Below the pieces are notes generated by a model that saw only the letters and a list, made by a program, of their open reading frames with translations, had not been told where the DNA came from and did no database searches. A program made the translations under genes and the position numbers. 64,000 nucleotides of DNA from Mycobacterium sp. GA-1841 (GTDB lineage Bacteria > Actinomycetota > Actinomycetes > Mycobacteriales > Mycobacteriaceae), in assembly GCF_001954135.1 (NCBI RefSeq), contig NZ_MBEQ01000108.1:1-64000 (forward strand). Direction: 5' to 3'. Below, piece after piece: positions 23,909 through 31,470 of this stretch. Position 1 is the stretch's first letter; each line of letters starts with the position of its first letter.

Positions 23909-24996
23909 CACCGCAGTCCCAACACCGTGTCCAGCAGAATCGGAAGAGTCCGAGAGATGTCGTGGCCGGCGTCGATGCGACACCGCGCCGTCTCGACCAT
24001 CCGGCCGCGCAATGCGTCGTCGTCCAAGACCGTCCTGATCGCGCCGGCCAGCGCCTCGGCGTCGTCGGGCGGTACCAGAAGCCCGGCGCCGCCCGCGAGA
24101 AACTCGACGGTGCCACCATGATTCGTGCCGATCACCGGCACCCCGTGCGCCATCGATTCCAGCACCGACAGCGGTCCGGCTTCGGGCAATACGCTGGCCG
24201 ACACCATCACGTCCCATCGGCCGAGAGCGGCCGGTGCATCGACGTGCCCGAGAAACCGTACCCGCCCGGCCAATTCGGGCGAGGCAGCCCGCGCCTCAAG
24301 CTCGGCAACGTAATCGGCGTCGGACGGGAAGCTGCCGCCGGCAAGTTCGACCTGCACCCCGGGCAGTCTCGCCGCCGCATCCAGCAATACCCGGTGCCCC
24401 TTCCAGGGAGTGAGCAGTGCCAGCATGCCGACCACCGGCGGGTCGTGCAGCTTTCCGCCGAGCCGGGCCACCGGCCGACGAACTCCGTTGTGCGCCACAG
24501 AAACCGGAATGCCGGCGGCACGCAGCGGTGCCGCGGTGGCCTCCGATACCGCGACCGCCCGCCGCACCACCGGGCGCGCCAGCCGGATCACCACCCGCTG
24601 CTTGGCACTGACCACGGTGTCGTGCACCAGCCACGACACCCCGCGCGGGGGCGCCGCCAGCCGCATCGCCGGCAGCGCGAACAGTGAGTTCACCACCGTC
24701 ACAGTCGAGGCCCGCCCGACGACGCGACGCAGGGCGCGCCCCGTCCACCACCAGCGCGCTGCCAACTTGACGGCAGCCACGCCGCGCGCCGGCCCCCGCT
24801 CACCGCCCAGCCCCAGCGACGGGATCGGCATGTGCGTACAGCCGGCCGGAAGGACCTGCGACAGCGGCCCGTTCGGGCAGGCGACGGTCACCGCATACCC
24901 GCGGGTGAGTGCTTCATCGACGAGATCGGACAACACTTTCTCCGCGCCCGACACCTGCGCGGTGTGGGCCACGAACACGACGGAGGAGACACTCAC
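23908..24996 (-). CDS. GT4-family glycosyltransferase (EPS locus, second)
   Basis: A 362-residue GT-B glycosyltransferase. The N-terminus VVFVAHTAQVSGAEKVLSDL has the typical glycine-alanine loop of GT4 enzymes. The donor half includes VGMLALLTPWKGHRVLLDA and the E-x7-E-type motif SVLPEAGPLSVLESMAHGVP. Sugar specificity is unknown. The start is GTG 24996, overlapping the flippase stop by 4 nt (GTGA), and its stop overlaps the glycoside hydrolase start. It would add one sugar to the undecaprenyl-linked repeat unit in the cytosol before flipping. Confidence 0.9.
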   Translation of the reverse strand: MSVSSVVFVAHTAQVSGAEKVLSDLVDEALTRGYAVTVACPNGPLSQVLPAGCTHMPIPSLGLGGERGPARGVAAVKLAARWWWTGRALRRVVGRASTVTVVNSLFALPAMRLAAPPRGVSWLVHDTVVSAKQRVVIRLARPVVRRAVAVSEATAAPLRAAGIPVSVAHNGVRRPVARLGGKLHDPPVVGMLALLTPWKGHRVLLDAAARLPGVQVELAGGSFPSDADYVAELEARAASPELAGRVRFLGHVDAPAALGRWDVMVSASVLPEAGPLSVLESMAHGVPVIGTNHGGTVEFLAGGAGLLVPPDDAEALAGAIRTVLDDDALRGRMVETARCRIDAGHDISRTLPILLDTVLGLR

Positions 24997-26489
24997 GGCT
25001 GACCTCCACGACTTGGCAACCGCAGTCGGATGTCACCGGTGAGCCGCAGCAGGAACGCAAGTGCCAGCACGGCCGCGGCGCCGACGATCGACACGACCGG
25101 CCATGGCAACCGATCCCCCACCGCCACACCGCCCACGGTGACCATCGCGGTGATCACAGCCAGTCCACCCAGTTGTCTGACCGGTATCAGTCCGATCGGC
25201 ATGGTGCGGGCGATCAACACCCACATCAGCACGCCGGTGATCGCGAAGGTGAGGACCGTGGCAAGTGCCGCACCGTTATACGACATCCGCGGGATGAGGA
25301 CCAGATTCGCCGCCACGTTGAACGCCAGCCCCGACACCGCCACCACCGGGTAATGACGCTGCCGTCCGGCCGCGGCCAGCAGGAAAACTCCGAGGGTGAT
25401 CAGTGCCATCAGCGCTGCACCGAGCACGAGCAGCTGCGCAGCCCATGCGCCCGGTGTGAACCGCTGACCGTACAGCAGGCCGATCACCTGCTCGGCGGAC
25501 GGCCAGAACGCCGCTACCGCAACCGCCCCGGCCAGTCCGAACATCATTGCGGCCGTGCGAGTTCGCTCCCGGAACAGCTCCGGCTGGCCAGGCCAGGCCG
25601 CAACCAGCAGGGTGCTGACCGGTCCGGCGGCGGCCACCGCAACGGTGTCCATCATGTCGGAGAACTTGTAACCGATGGAGTAGAGACCGACCGCGTCGAA
25701 GGTGTCCAGCAGGCTCAACATCAACACGTCGATCTTCTGCATGGCGATCGTCAGCGCGAAGCCGAGAGCCAATGGCACCGCCTCCCGCAGCATCGGGAGC
25801 CACCGGCTGAACTCGATGCGGCGTGCCGGACGCAGGCCCAGCGACCGCCGGCGCAGCGCGAGCAACTTGGCGGAAAGTTTCACGGCTTCGTTGACCACCG
25901 CGGGCAGCACGAAGATCAGCAGCACCGGCGCATAGAGCGCGGCCAGGATGGTCAGCACCAGTTGGACGAGTTGACCGAAACTTTCGGCCACCGCAACCAG
26001 GGTCAGCCGGTGCCGGCTCTGGAACAGCACGGTCAGGGCGTGGCTGGGGGTGGCCAACACCACCACCAGCCCACCGACCGCGGTCGCGGTGATGACATCC
26101 CCTGGATAACCCAGCACCACCACGTACCCCACCGCCAGCAGGTAACCGATCAATCCGAGGGCGGTCCGCAGCGCAATGAAAGCCGATGCGGTGCGGGCGA
26201 TCTCCAGCGGGTCGGGATCGATCAGCTTGGCCAGCACCACCCGGCCGACACCGAGGTCGGTGACGATCGACATCATCCCGAGCAGCGCGAAGACGAAGGT
26301 GAACTGTCCCCAATCCTCGGCGGACAACGACCTCGCCACGATCACGGTGCCGGTCCAACCCAGCCCGGCTACCACCACCCGGCTGAGCAGTATCGAAACT
26401 GTGGCTCGGGCAGCGGCTTTGGGATCGGCCGCCACATGCCGATAGTCCGGTACTGGTTCGGCACCCTCCATCGCCGGGTCTTCGGTCAT
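24993..26489 (-). CDS. Wzx-type oligosaccharide flippase
   Basis: A 498-residue polytopic protein of the MOP superfamily (polysaccharide biosynthesis/Wzx family) with about 12-14 hydrophobic segments. The family N-terminus is ILLSRVVVAGLGWTGTVIVARSLSAEDWGQF, quoted here as two parts: ILLSRVVVAGLG and VARSLSAEDWGQFTF. A loop VGLYSIGYKFSDMMD in the middle is also typical. It would translocate the lipid-linked repeat unit across the inner membrane for polymerisation. It is coupled by 4-nt overlaps to both neighbours. Mycobacteria usually export arabinogalactan and LAM precursors by other routes, so a Wzx homologue in an operon with a Wzy homologue is distinctive. Confidence 0.9.
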   Translation of the reverse strand: MTEDPAMEGAEPVPDYRHVAADPKAAARATVSILLSRVVVAGLGWTGTVIVARSLSAEDWGQFTFVFALLGMMSIVTDLGVGRVVLAKLIDPDPLEIARTASAFIALRTALGLIGYLLAVGYVVVLGYPGDVITATAVGGLVVVLATPSHALTVLFQSRHRLTLVAVAESFGQLVQLVLTILAALYAPVLLIFVLPAVVNEAVKLSAKLLALRRRSLGLRPARRIEFSRWLPMLREAVPLALGFALTIAMQKIDVLMLSLLDTFDAVGLYSIGYKFSDMMDTVAVAAAGPVSTLLVAAWPGQPELFRERTRTAAMMFGLAGAVAVAAFWPSAEQVIGLLYGQRFTPGAWAAQLLVLGAALMALITLGVFLLAAAGRQRHYPVVAVSGLAFNVAANLVLIPRMSYNGAALATVLTFAITGVLMWVLIARTMPIGLIPVRQLGGLAVITAMVTVGGVAVGDRLPWPVVSIVGAAAVLALAFLLRLTGDIRLRLPSRGGQP

Positions 26490-27541
26490 GTCATGGCCCC
26501 GGCGGCGTGATAGGCAGCGACGGTCCGCTCGGCGGTGCGCTCCCAGGACAGCTCGCGCATCGCCGCGACGGCTTTACCGGCCAACTCGCCGCGCGCGGCA
26601 GGCTCCGACACCAGTGCCCGCATGGCCTGAACCCAGTCGGCCACCCGGTGGGTGGCGACCAGAACGGCGCCGTCACCCACCACCTCGGGCAGCGCGCCGA
26701 CCGCGCTGGCGACGACGGCACCGCCGCAGGCCATCGCCTCCACCGGCGGCAAGCCGAACCCCTCGTAATGGGACGCGTAGGCAGTGACGGTGGCGGCCGC
26801 ATACAGCGCAGGCAGGTCGACGACCGAGACGTAGCCGAGTCCGCGAGCCGTCCCGGGCGCATCGGGCCCGGTGGAGCCGGCACCGGCCAGCAGGCACGGG
26901 ATGCCCAGGAGGTCTGCGGCTTCGGCCACCAATTGCACGTTCTTGCGCGGCTCTACGGTGCCGACCTGCAGCACGAACCTCTCGGGCAGGCGGTATCTGG
27001 CCCGAACCCTGGCGATCTGCTCGGGGGTCGGTGGCCGGGCCCAACCGGCGGGCGCAAGCTCGACGACGGTGGCCTCCCGGCCACTGACCGATTTGATCCG
27101 TTCGGCGGTGAACCGCGACACCGCCAACAGCAGATCGGCCTTGCGTAAGGCATGGCGGACCAACCGGGATTCGCCAAGGGCGCGGAATTTCGTCGAGGCC
27201 GAAGGCATGTCGATGACCGAAAGGTCGTGCACCGTCGCGACAGTGAATCCGGTGGTGAGCACCGGCAGATCGACGTCCAAGCCGTGCACCACGTCAGAGC
27301 CGGTCACCGGCAGGGCACCCATCATCGCGCGGACCGCACCGCTGCACACCGGTCGCGGCACCGGCCGAACGGCGGCCGGCAACTCACCGACGGCGTCACG
27401 CTGCACGACGGCGGACAGTTCGGCTGCGGGTAGGTGGCTGGGCAATGCGTTCAACAGCTCACGGATGTAGGTCTGGACGCCACTGCCGCCCGGTCGCAAG
27501 GCAAGCGCCCCGTACTTGATCCGTGTTGCGCCGCTGCGCAT
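26486..27541 (-). CDS. GT4-family glycosyltransferase (EPS locus, first)
   Basis: A 351-residue GT-B glycosyltransferase. The N-terminus RIKYGALALRPGGSGVQTYI carries the acceptor-side GGSGVQ loop. The donor half shows FVLQVGTVEPRKNVQLVAEA and the motif ASHYEGFGLPPVEAMACGGA, very characteristic of GT4 enzymes with GDP-mannose or UDP-sugar donors. Because the conserved loop follows closely, the only reasonable start is ATG 27541. This puts the first 91 nt inside the end of the upstream Wzy-like gene in another frame. The stop overlaps the flippase start (ATGA). Confidence 0.88.
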   Translation of the reverse strand: MRSGATRIKYGALALRPGGSGVQTYIRELLNALPSHLPAAELSAVVQRDAVGELPAAVRPVPRPVCSGAVRAMMGALPVTGSDVVHGLDVDLPVLTTGFTVATVHDLSVIDMPSASTKFRALGESRLVRHALRKADLLLAVSRFTAERIKSVSGREATVVELAPAGWARPPTPEQIARVRARYRLPERFVLQVGTVEPRKNVQLVAEAADLLGIPCLLAGAGSTGPDAPGTARGLGYVSVVDLPALYAAATVTAYASHYEGFGLPPVEAMACGGAVVASAVGALPEVVGDGAVLVATHRVADWVQAMRALVSEPAARGELAGKAVAAMRELSWERTAERTVAAYHAAGAMT

Positions 27542-28815
27542 CCGATCACCCCTAAGAGAAGCCAGAAATAGACGTCGAGCGGGAAGATCTCGAAGTACGT
27601 CGCGACCAAGCTGGCGGCCATCGTCGCGACGATGGACGCGCTCACCCCGAGCGCCAGGGCGCCGTCCCGACCGGGCAGCGTGCGCGCCATCCGGGTGGTC
27701 CACACCAGTGCGGTGACCAGCAACGCGAGCAATACCCACAATCCGACCGGTCCCAGTTCCAGCAGGATCTTCACGTAGTAGTTGTCCGGCTGATAGTTGA
27801 CCGCTGGTCCGACCCCGCCCAGATCAGCCGCTGTCGCCATGCGGTCGGCTGCCGCGCCGGTGACACCGAGGCCTTCACCGACCGGATGTATCAGGATGCT
27901 GTCGATGATGTCGGTCCAGCCTGCGCTGCGCTCGGCGAGACTGCTCGACGAGAAGAGCACCTTCGAGGCGCCCGGGGGCAGCAACGGCAAGCAGGCCGCG
28001 ATGCCGAGAACCACCGCGATCAACGGCGCCAAGAACGCGCGGAATCGAATCACCACCAACCAGACGACCCCGAGGAACAGGCCGAGGATGGCCGCACGTA
28101 CCACCGCGGTCGCCATGGCGAGCGCCAAAATCGGTGTCAGCACGAGGAATACCTGATTGCGCCGGCGTTGGGGTTCGGCCAGCGCCACGGCGCCGGCGAC
28201 CAGTAATGCCACCATCACATACAGCCCGAACCCGAACGGCTGGTTGAAGGTGCTGAAGGTACGGAAGAATCCGCCGGTGGTGCGCACTTGGTTGCCCCAC
28301 TCGTAGCCCAGTTGCACCATCGCGCCCGGTCCCAGCACTTGCTGGGCGATGCCGACGAAGGCGGCCACCGAGCCGAGGACCATCATGATCCAGACCAGGC
28401 GGTCGCGGTCGACCGCGTCGAACGGGGCGAACCACAGGATCACCACGACCGCGAGGTAGAAGTACGTCACCTTGATCGCGACCACACCGACCAACCCGAA
28501 CACCGCCAGCGCCGATGTCGAACCGAGCACCACGAACAGCACGGCCGCCGGCCACCACGGGGCCAGCAGCGGTGGACCGGCGGCGACCGGGCGACTTCCC
28601 CGACGCAACCAGGCGCAGCCCGCGGTGAAGAGCACCAGACCCTCTTTCCAACCCGCGGCGATGCCGGGCAGCGGCAGGATTGCCAACACCCCGTTCAGCG
28701 GGGTCAGCGCGGCCAGGATCAACAGGCCCCGTTGCGGGCGCCGGTACACCGCGACGACCACGACGAGCCCGGCCACCACGGCCGCCGCCAGGGCTCCCGC
28801 TTCAGCGGCCGACAT
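27451..28815 (-). CDS. Wzy-like O-antigen ligase/polymerase membrane protein
   Basis: A 454-residue polytopic protein with about 11 hydrophobic segments and the O-antigen ligase (PF04932-type) layout. There is a large loop after TM region seven or eight (SSSSLAERSAGWTDIIDS...HPVGEGLGVTG, with NYQPDNYYVKILLELGPVG following), where such enzymes carry their catalytic arginines and histidine. It would polymerise lipid-linked repeats on the outer face of the membrane. The last roughly 30 residues (HGSSTGRLPCDRAAVASRPT) are hydrophilic and unlike the family, and are encoded where the next glycosyltransferase gene already begins. A strong GGAGGTG site precedes ATG 28815. Confidence 0.82.
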   Translation of the reverse strand: MSAAEAGALAAAVVAGLVVVVAVYRRPQRGLLILAALTPLNGVLAILPLPGIAAGWKEGLVLFTAGCAWLRRGSRPVAAGPPLLAPWWPAAVLFVVLGSTSALAVFGLVGVVAIKVTYFYLAVVVILWFAPFDAVDRDRLVWIMMVLGSVAAFVGIAQQVLGPGAMVQLGYEWGNQVRTTGGFFRTFSTFNQPFGFGLYVMVALLVAGAVALAEPQRRRNQVFLVLTPILALAMATAVVRAAILGLFLGVVWLVVIRFRAFLAPLIAVVLGIAACLPLLPPGASKVLFSSSSLAERSAGWTDIIDSILIHPVGEGLGVTGAAADRMATAADLGGVGPAVNYQPDNYYVKILLELGPVGLWVLLALLVTALVWTTRMARTLPGRDGALALGVSASIVATMAASLVATYFEIFPLDVYFWLLLGVIGCAAAQHGSSTGRLPCDRAAVASRPTSVSC

Positions 28816-28848
28816 CGGAGCACCTCCGGTCCAGTAGTCGCACTGTTG

Positions 28849-30366
28849 TCAGTCCCCGCTGCGACGCAGCACCACCAGCACCGTGAGCGCCAGGATCTTG
28901 AGATCCAGCCACAGGGACCAGTTTTCGATGTAGTAGTTGTCCCACTCCGCGCGATCGGCGATCGATGTCTGCCCACGCAGACCGTGTACCTGTGCCCAAC
29001 CGGTCACGCCCGCCTTGACCCGGTGCCGTTCGCCGTATCGACGGATCTGCATCTCGAAGAGTTCGACGAATTCCGGTCGCTCGGGCCGCGGCCCGACCAG
29101 ACTCATCTCACCTTTGAGAACGTTGATCAGTTGAGGCAGTTCGTCCAGCGAGGTCTGGCGCATCAACTTGCCGATCCGGGTGCGGCGGTCATCGCCCTCC
29201 ACCCCGCCGGGAGCCGAGCCGCGTTGAAGTTCGAACTGCTGATCCGAGGCCGCCGGGGGCCGCATCGAGCGGAACTTCAGGCAGTCGAACGGTTTACCGT
29301 CGCGACCGACACGTTGCTGGCGAAAGAAGATCGGCCCGGGCGAGCTCAACCGCACCAGCAGGGCCAGTGTCAGAAACAGCGGCGAGATCAACAGCAGGCC
29401 GCACGCACTGAGCGTGCGGTCCACGGCGTGCTTGATGGCGAACTGCCAGCCGTCTGGATTGACATCCGGCAGCACCATCAGCGGTAGCCCGCCCACATGC
29501 TCCACGTGAGCTCGGGCGCCGACCGCGTCAAAAAGCCTCGGCACCACCCACACTCGCATCCGGAGCCGGTGCGCGGTGCGTACCACCGACACCAATTCGG
29601 CGTCCGGTGCCGGGCAGAAGGAGATGATCAGCTCGGTGGCACCGGTTCGGCCGACCACCTCGGCGAGATCGCCGGGCGCGCCGAGCCGGGGCACCGAGAC
29701 CCGGCTGAATCCCGGCAACAGACCCGACGCGGTCGCCGCCGGGTCGTCGAGCAACCCGACCGGGCGCATCCCGTAATCGGGCAGCTGCTTGAGCCGATCC
29801 ATCAACAGATGGGCGATCGGGCCATCGCCGATCACCAACGTCGGCGCCCCGGCCCCGTACCTGCGTCGCAGAAACCGCTGAATCACTGCCCGCATCAACC
29901 GGACCGCCGGAACCAGAACCGCCGCGCTGGCCCAGAGATACGTCACCAGCAGCCCGACTCGGACGTTTTCGGTGAACAGCAGCAGCGGAACCAACAGCGC
30001 GCACGCCGCCAATGCCACGCACGCTTCCACCGGGTTCAGCTCGTCGAGAAAATTGCGTAGCAGGCCGCGGCGGTACATCTGGGCGGCGGCCAACAGGCCG
30101 ATCAGAATCGGCACATACATCCATGGCAGCCAGCCGAGGTTCGACATCGATGCCTCGGCCGAGATTCCACGGAGGGCGACCGCGACCGCAGCCGCTGCCG
30201 ACAACACGTCCAGCACCACGGTGATGGTGTTGTGCACAGCGGGAATCAGCAGCAATTCCGGTATTGACCGACGTTTGCGGGGAGGTACCGGTTGTCGGAC
30301 CGACCGCAAATTCGGCCGACGTTCGCCCACCGGAGGTGCGCTGGTTTGCAGGGGTTCTACGTGCAT
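28849..30366 (-). CDS. Polyprenyl-phosphate glycosyl-1-phosphate transferase (EPS priming enzyme)
   Basis: The 505-residue initiating transferase moves a sugar-1-phosphate from a UDP-sugar to undecaprenyl (decaprenyl) phosphate. It has four N-terminal transmembrane segments, a CoA-binding-like nucleotide domain (TLVIGDGPIAHLLMDRLKQL), a fifth membrane hairpin (LSACGLLLISPLFLTLALLV) and the catalytic Bac_transf domain. That domain shows FFRQQRVGRDGKPFDCLKFRSM, TSLDELPQLINVLKGEMSLV and GPRPERPEF. This is the long WbaP/CpsE type, usually specific for glucose or galactose phosphate. It is the first gene of the EPS operon; no SD is obvious before ATG 30366. Confidence 0.93.
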   Translation of the reverse strand: MHVEPLQTSAPPVGERRPNLRSVRQPVPPRKRRSIPELLLIPAVHNTITVVLDVLSAAAAVAVALRGISAEASMSNLGWLPWMYVPILIGLLAAAQMYRRGLLRNFLDELNPVEACVALAACALLVPLLLFTENVRVGLLVTYLWASAAVLVPAVRLMRAVIQRFLRRRYGAGAPTLVIGDGPIAHLLMDRLKQLPDYGMRPVGLLDDPAATASGLLPGFSRVSVPRLGAPGDLAEVVGRTGATELIISFCPAPDAELVSVVRTAHRLRMRVWVVPRLFDAVGARAHVEHVGGLPLMVLPDVNPDGWQFAIKHAVDRTLSACGLLLISPLFLTLALLVRLSSPGPIFFRQQRVGRDGKPFDCLKFRSMRPPAASDQQFELQRGSAPGGVEGDDRRTRIGKLMRQTSLDELPQLINVLKGEMSLVGPRPERPEFVELFEMQIRRYGERHRVKAGVTGWAQVHGLRGQTSIADRAEWDNYYIENWSLWLDLKILALTVLVVLRRSGD

Positions 30367-30495
30367 CTAACGCGCCTTTGCCGCCTAAAAAAGGTTTTCC
30401 GACACGCCTAATTGTTACCCGCACCAGCCTGTTGCAAACGCAAAATGCCATTAACTGATGGCGTTCAATTTCAGCAAACGGACGGCCTCTTGTCT
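30367..30495 (-). promoter_or_regulatory. AT-richer upstream region of the EPS operon with a hairpin/dyad
   Basis: This 129-nt gap lies between the GAF-protein stop and the EPS operon start. It is visibly richer in A and T than its surroundings (for example aaaatgccattaactgatgg). It holds a perfect 5-bp dyad GCCAT-taactg-ATGGC (30447-30462). A second dyad, CGGCCT/AGGCCG (30483-30503), covers the GAF stop codon and may act as a weak terminator. Promoter hexamers are not convincing; TTGCAA with AACAAT at 15 nt is the best pair on the minus strand. Control by Lsr2 or by a dyad-binding regulator is inference. Confidence 0.4.
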
Positions 30496-31206
30496 TCAGG
30501 CCGACGACGCGCTGAATATCCGCATCCACGCCATCCGCGCGAAGTTGTGCAACGTCTCGACGTGTCCGGGCCCCCACTGGCGGGGACGGGAATCCCACAC
30601 CGCGAGGCTGCCGACCGCATAACCATCGGCGTTGATCAGCGGGATGCCGAGGTATCCGGCGATGGTGCCGTTTTCGACGAACGAGATACCCGACAGCGTC
30701 GGGTGGATGCTCGCGTCCTCGACGACGAGCGTGTGCTTGGCCTCGACGACGAACTCGCCGATCGAGGAGCCGAGCGGCAGCTCACGCATCGCGGCAAGGT
30801 CGGCATCGAGTCCGACCGCGCTCAGGAAAAACAACCGGTCCCGGTCCAGCAGCGTCAAGGCCGCCGACGGCGTCCCCAACGCCTTGGCCGCCGTCTGCAC
30901 GATCTGGTCGAAGGCCGGGTTCGGCTTGGTGTCGAGCAAGCCGGTTTCGGTCACTGCCCGCAGCCGACGTGGGTCGGCGATGATCGACCCTCCTTCGGCG
31001 GCGGTTTCGGTCGGAGCGATTCCGGCCTCGATCAGCCGGCCTCGAAGGACCCCGAGTTGCGGGTCGCGCCGCCGGCTCATGTCGTCGACCATGCGGGTGG
31101 CCACGGCCCGACGGATATAGGTCTGGACAGACTCACCGGCAACCCTTGCCTCCTGCTCCAAGAAGGCGGCGATCGGCTCGTCAAAACCCAGGTCATGCGT
31201 CGACAT
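30496..31206 (-). CDS. Ribbon-helix-helix-like plus GAF-domain protein
   Basis: A 236-residue protein with two parts. Residues about 5-40 (EPIAAFLEQEARVAGESVQT then YIRRAVATRMVDD) resemble a ribbon-helix-helix (CopG/Arc) DNA-binding unit. Residues about 75-230 form a GAF domain, shown by ALGTPSAALTLLDRDRLFFL, LPLGSSIGEFVVEAKHTLVV and GYLGIPLINADGYAVGSLAV, with WDSRPRQWGPGHVETLHNFA at its end. GAF domains bind small ligands or sense redox state. Located 129 nt upstream of the EPS operon on the same strand, it is a candidate regulator of it. ATG 31206 is chosen; a TTG 9 nt upstream is possible. The 264 nt between it and ligA (31207-31470) hold no gene that I can support. Confidence 0.75.
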   Translation of the reverse strand: MSTHDLGFDEPIAAFLEQEARVAGESVQTYIRRAVATRMVDDMSRRRDPQLGVLRGRLIEAGIAPTETAAEGGSIIADPRRLRAVTETGLLDTKPNPAFDQIVQTAAKALGTPSAALTLLDRDRLFFLSAVGLDADLAAMRELPLGSSIGEFVVEAKHTLVVEDASIHPTLSGISFVENGTIAGYLGIPLINADGYAVGSLAVWDSRPRQWGPGHVETLHNFARMAWMRIFSASSA

Positions 31207-31470
31207 GGCCTCCAAGATATCGTTCTGCCGCGCTCAGATCGGCAGCTCTACGGCAAGCTCGGACTTCCGCAACCCCAACCTCACCTGGCGAAAGTGCAGC
31301 GCCGTCACGCCGCCGGCACGGTTCTCACCTGCCGAAAGGCACCGGCGGATGCAGATTTCGCGAACGACGGAATCACCAAGCCATTGCGCGATGGTCCATC
31401 CAGCAAACCGATGGCACTTACCCAGGCCGAACCGTGCCGCCCATCCCCACACGGTCGGTCACCGATCGAT

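Noticed and set aside
24909..26510. 533-codon plus-strand frame opposite the flippase
   Set aside because: Histidine, glutamine and arginine-rich shadow frame without membrane segments or domains; the flippase is convincing.
27451..28815. Frameshifted (broken) Wzy gene
   Set aside because: The frame is continuous with all membrane segments and the large loop. Only the last hydrophilic residues are odd, which does not justify calling a pseudogene.
31207..31470. Small gene between ligA and the GAF-protein gene
   Set aside because: The open frames here show no signal peptide, SD or family resemblance and extend into ligA antisense; no support for a gene.
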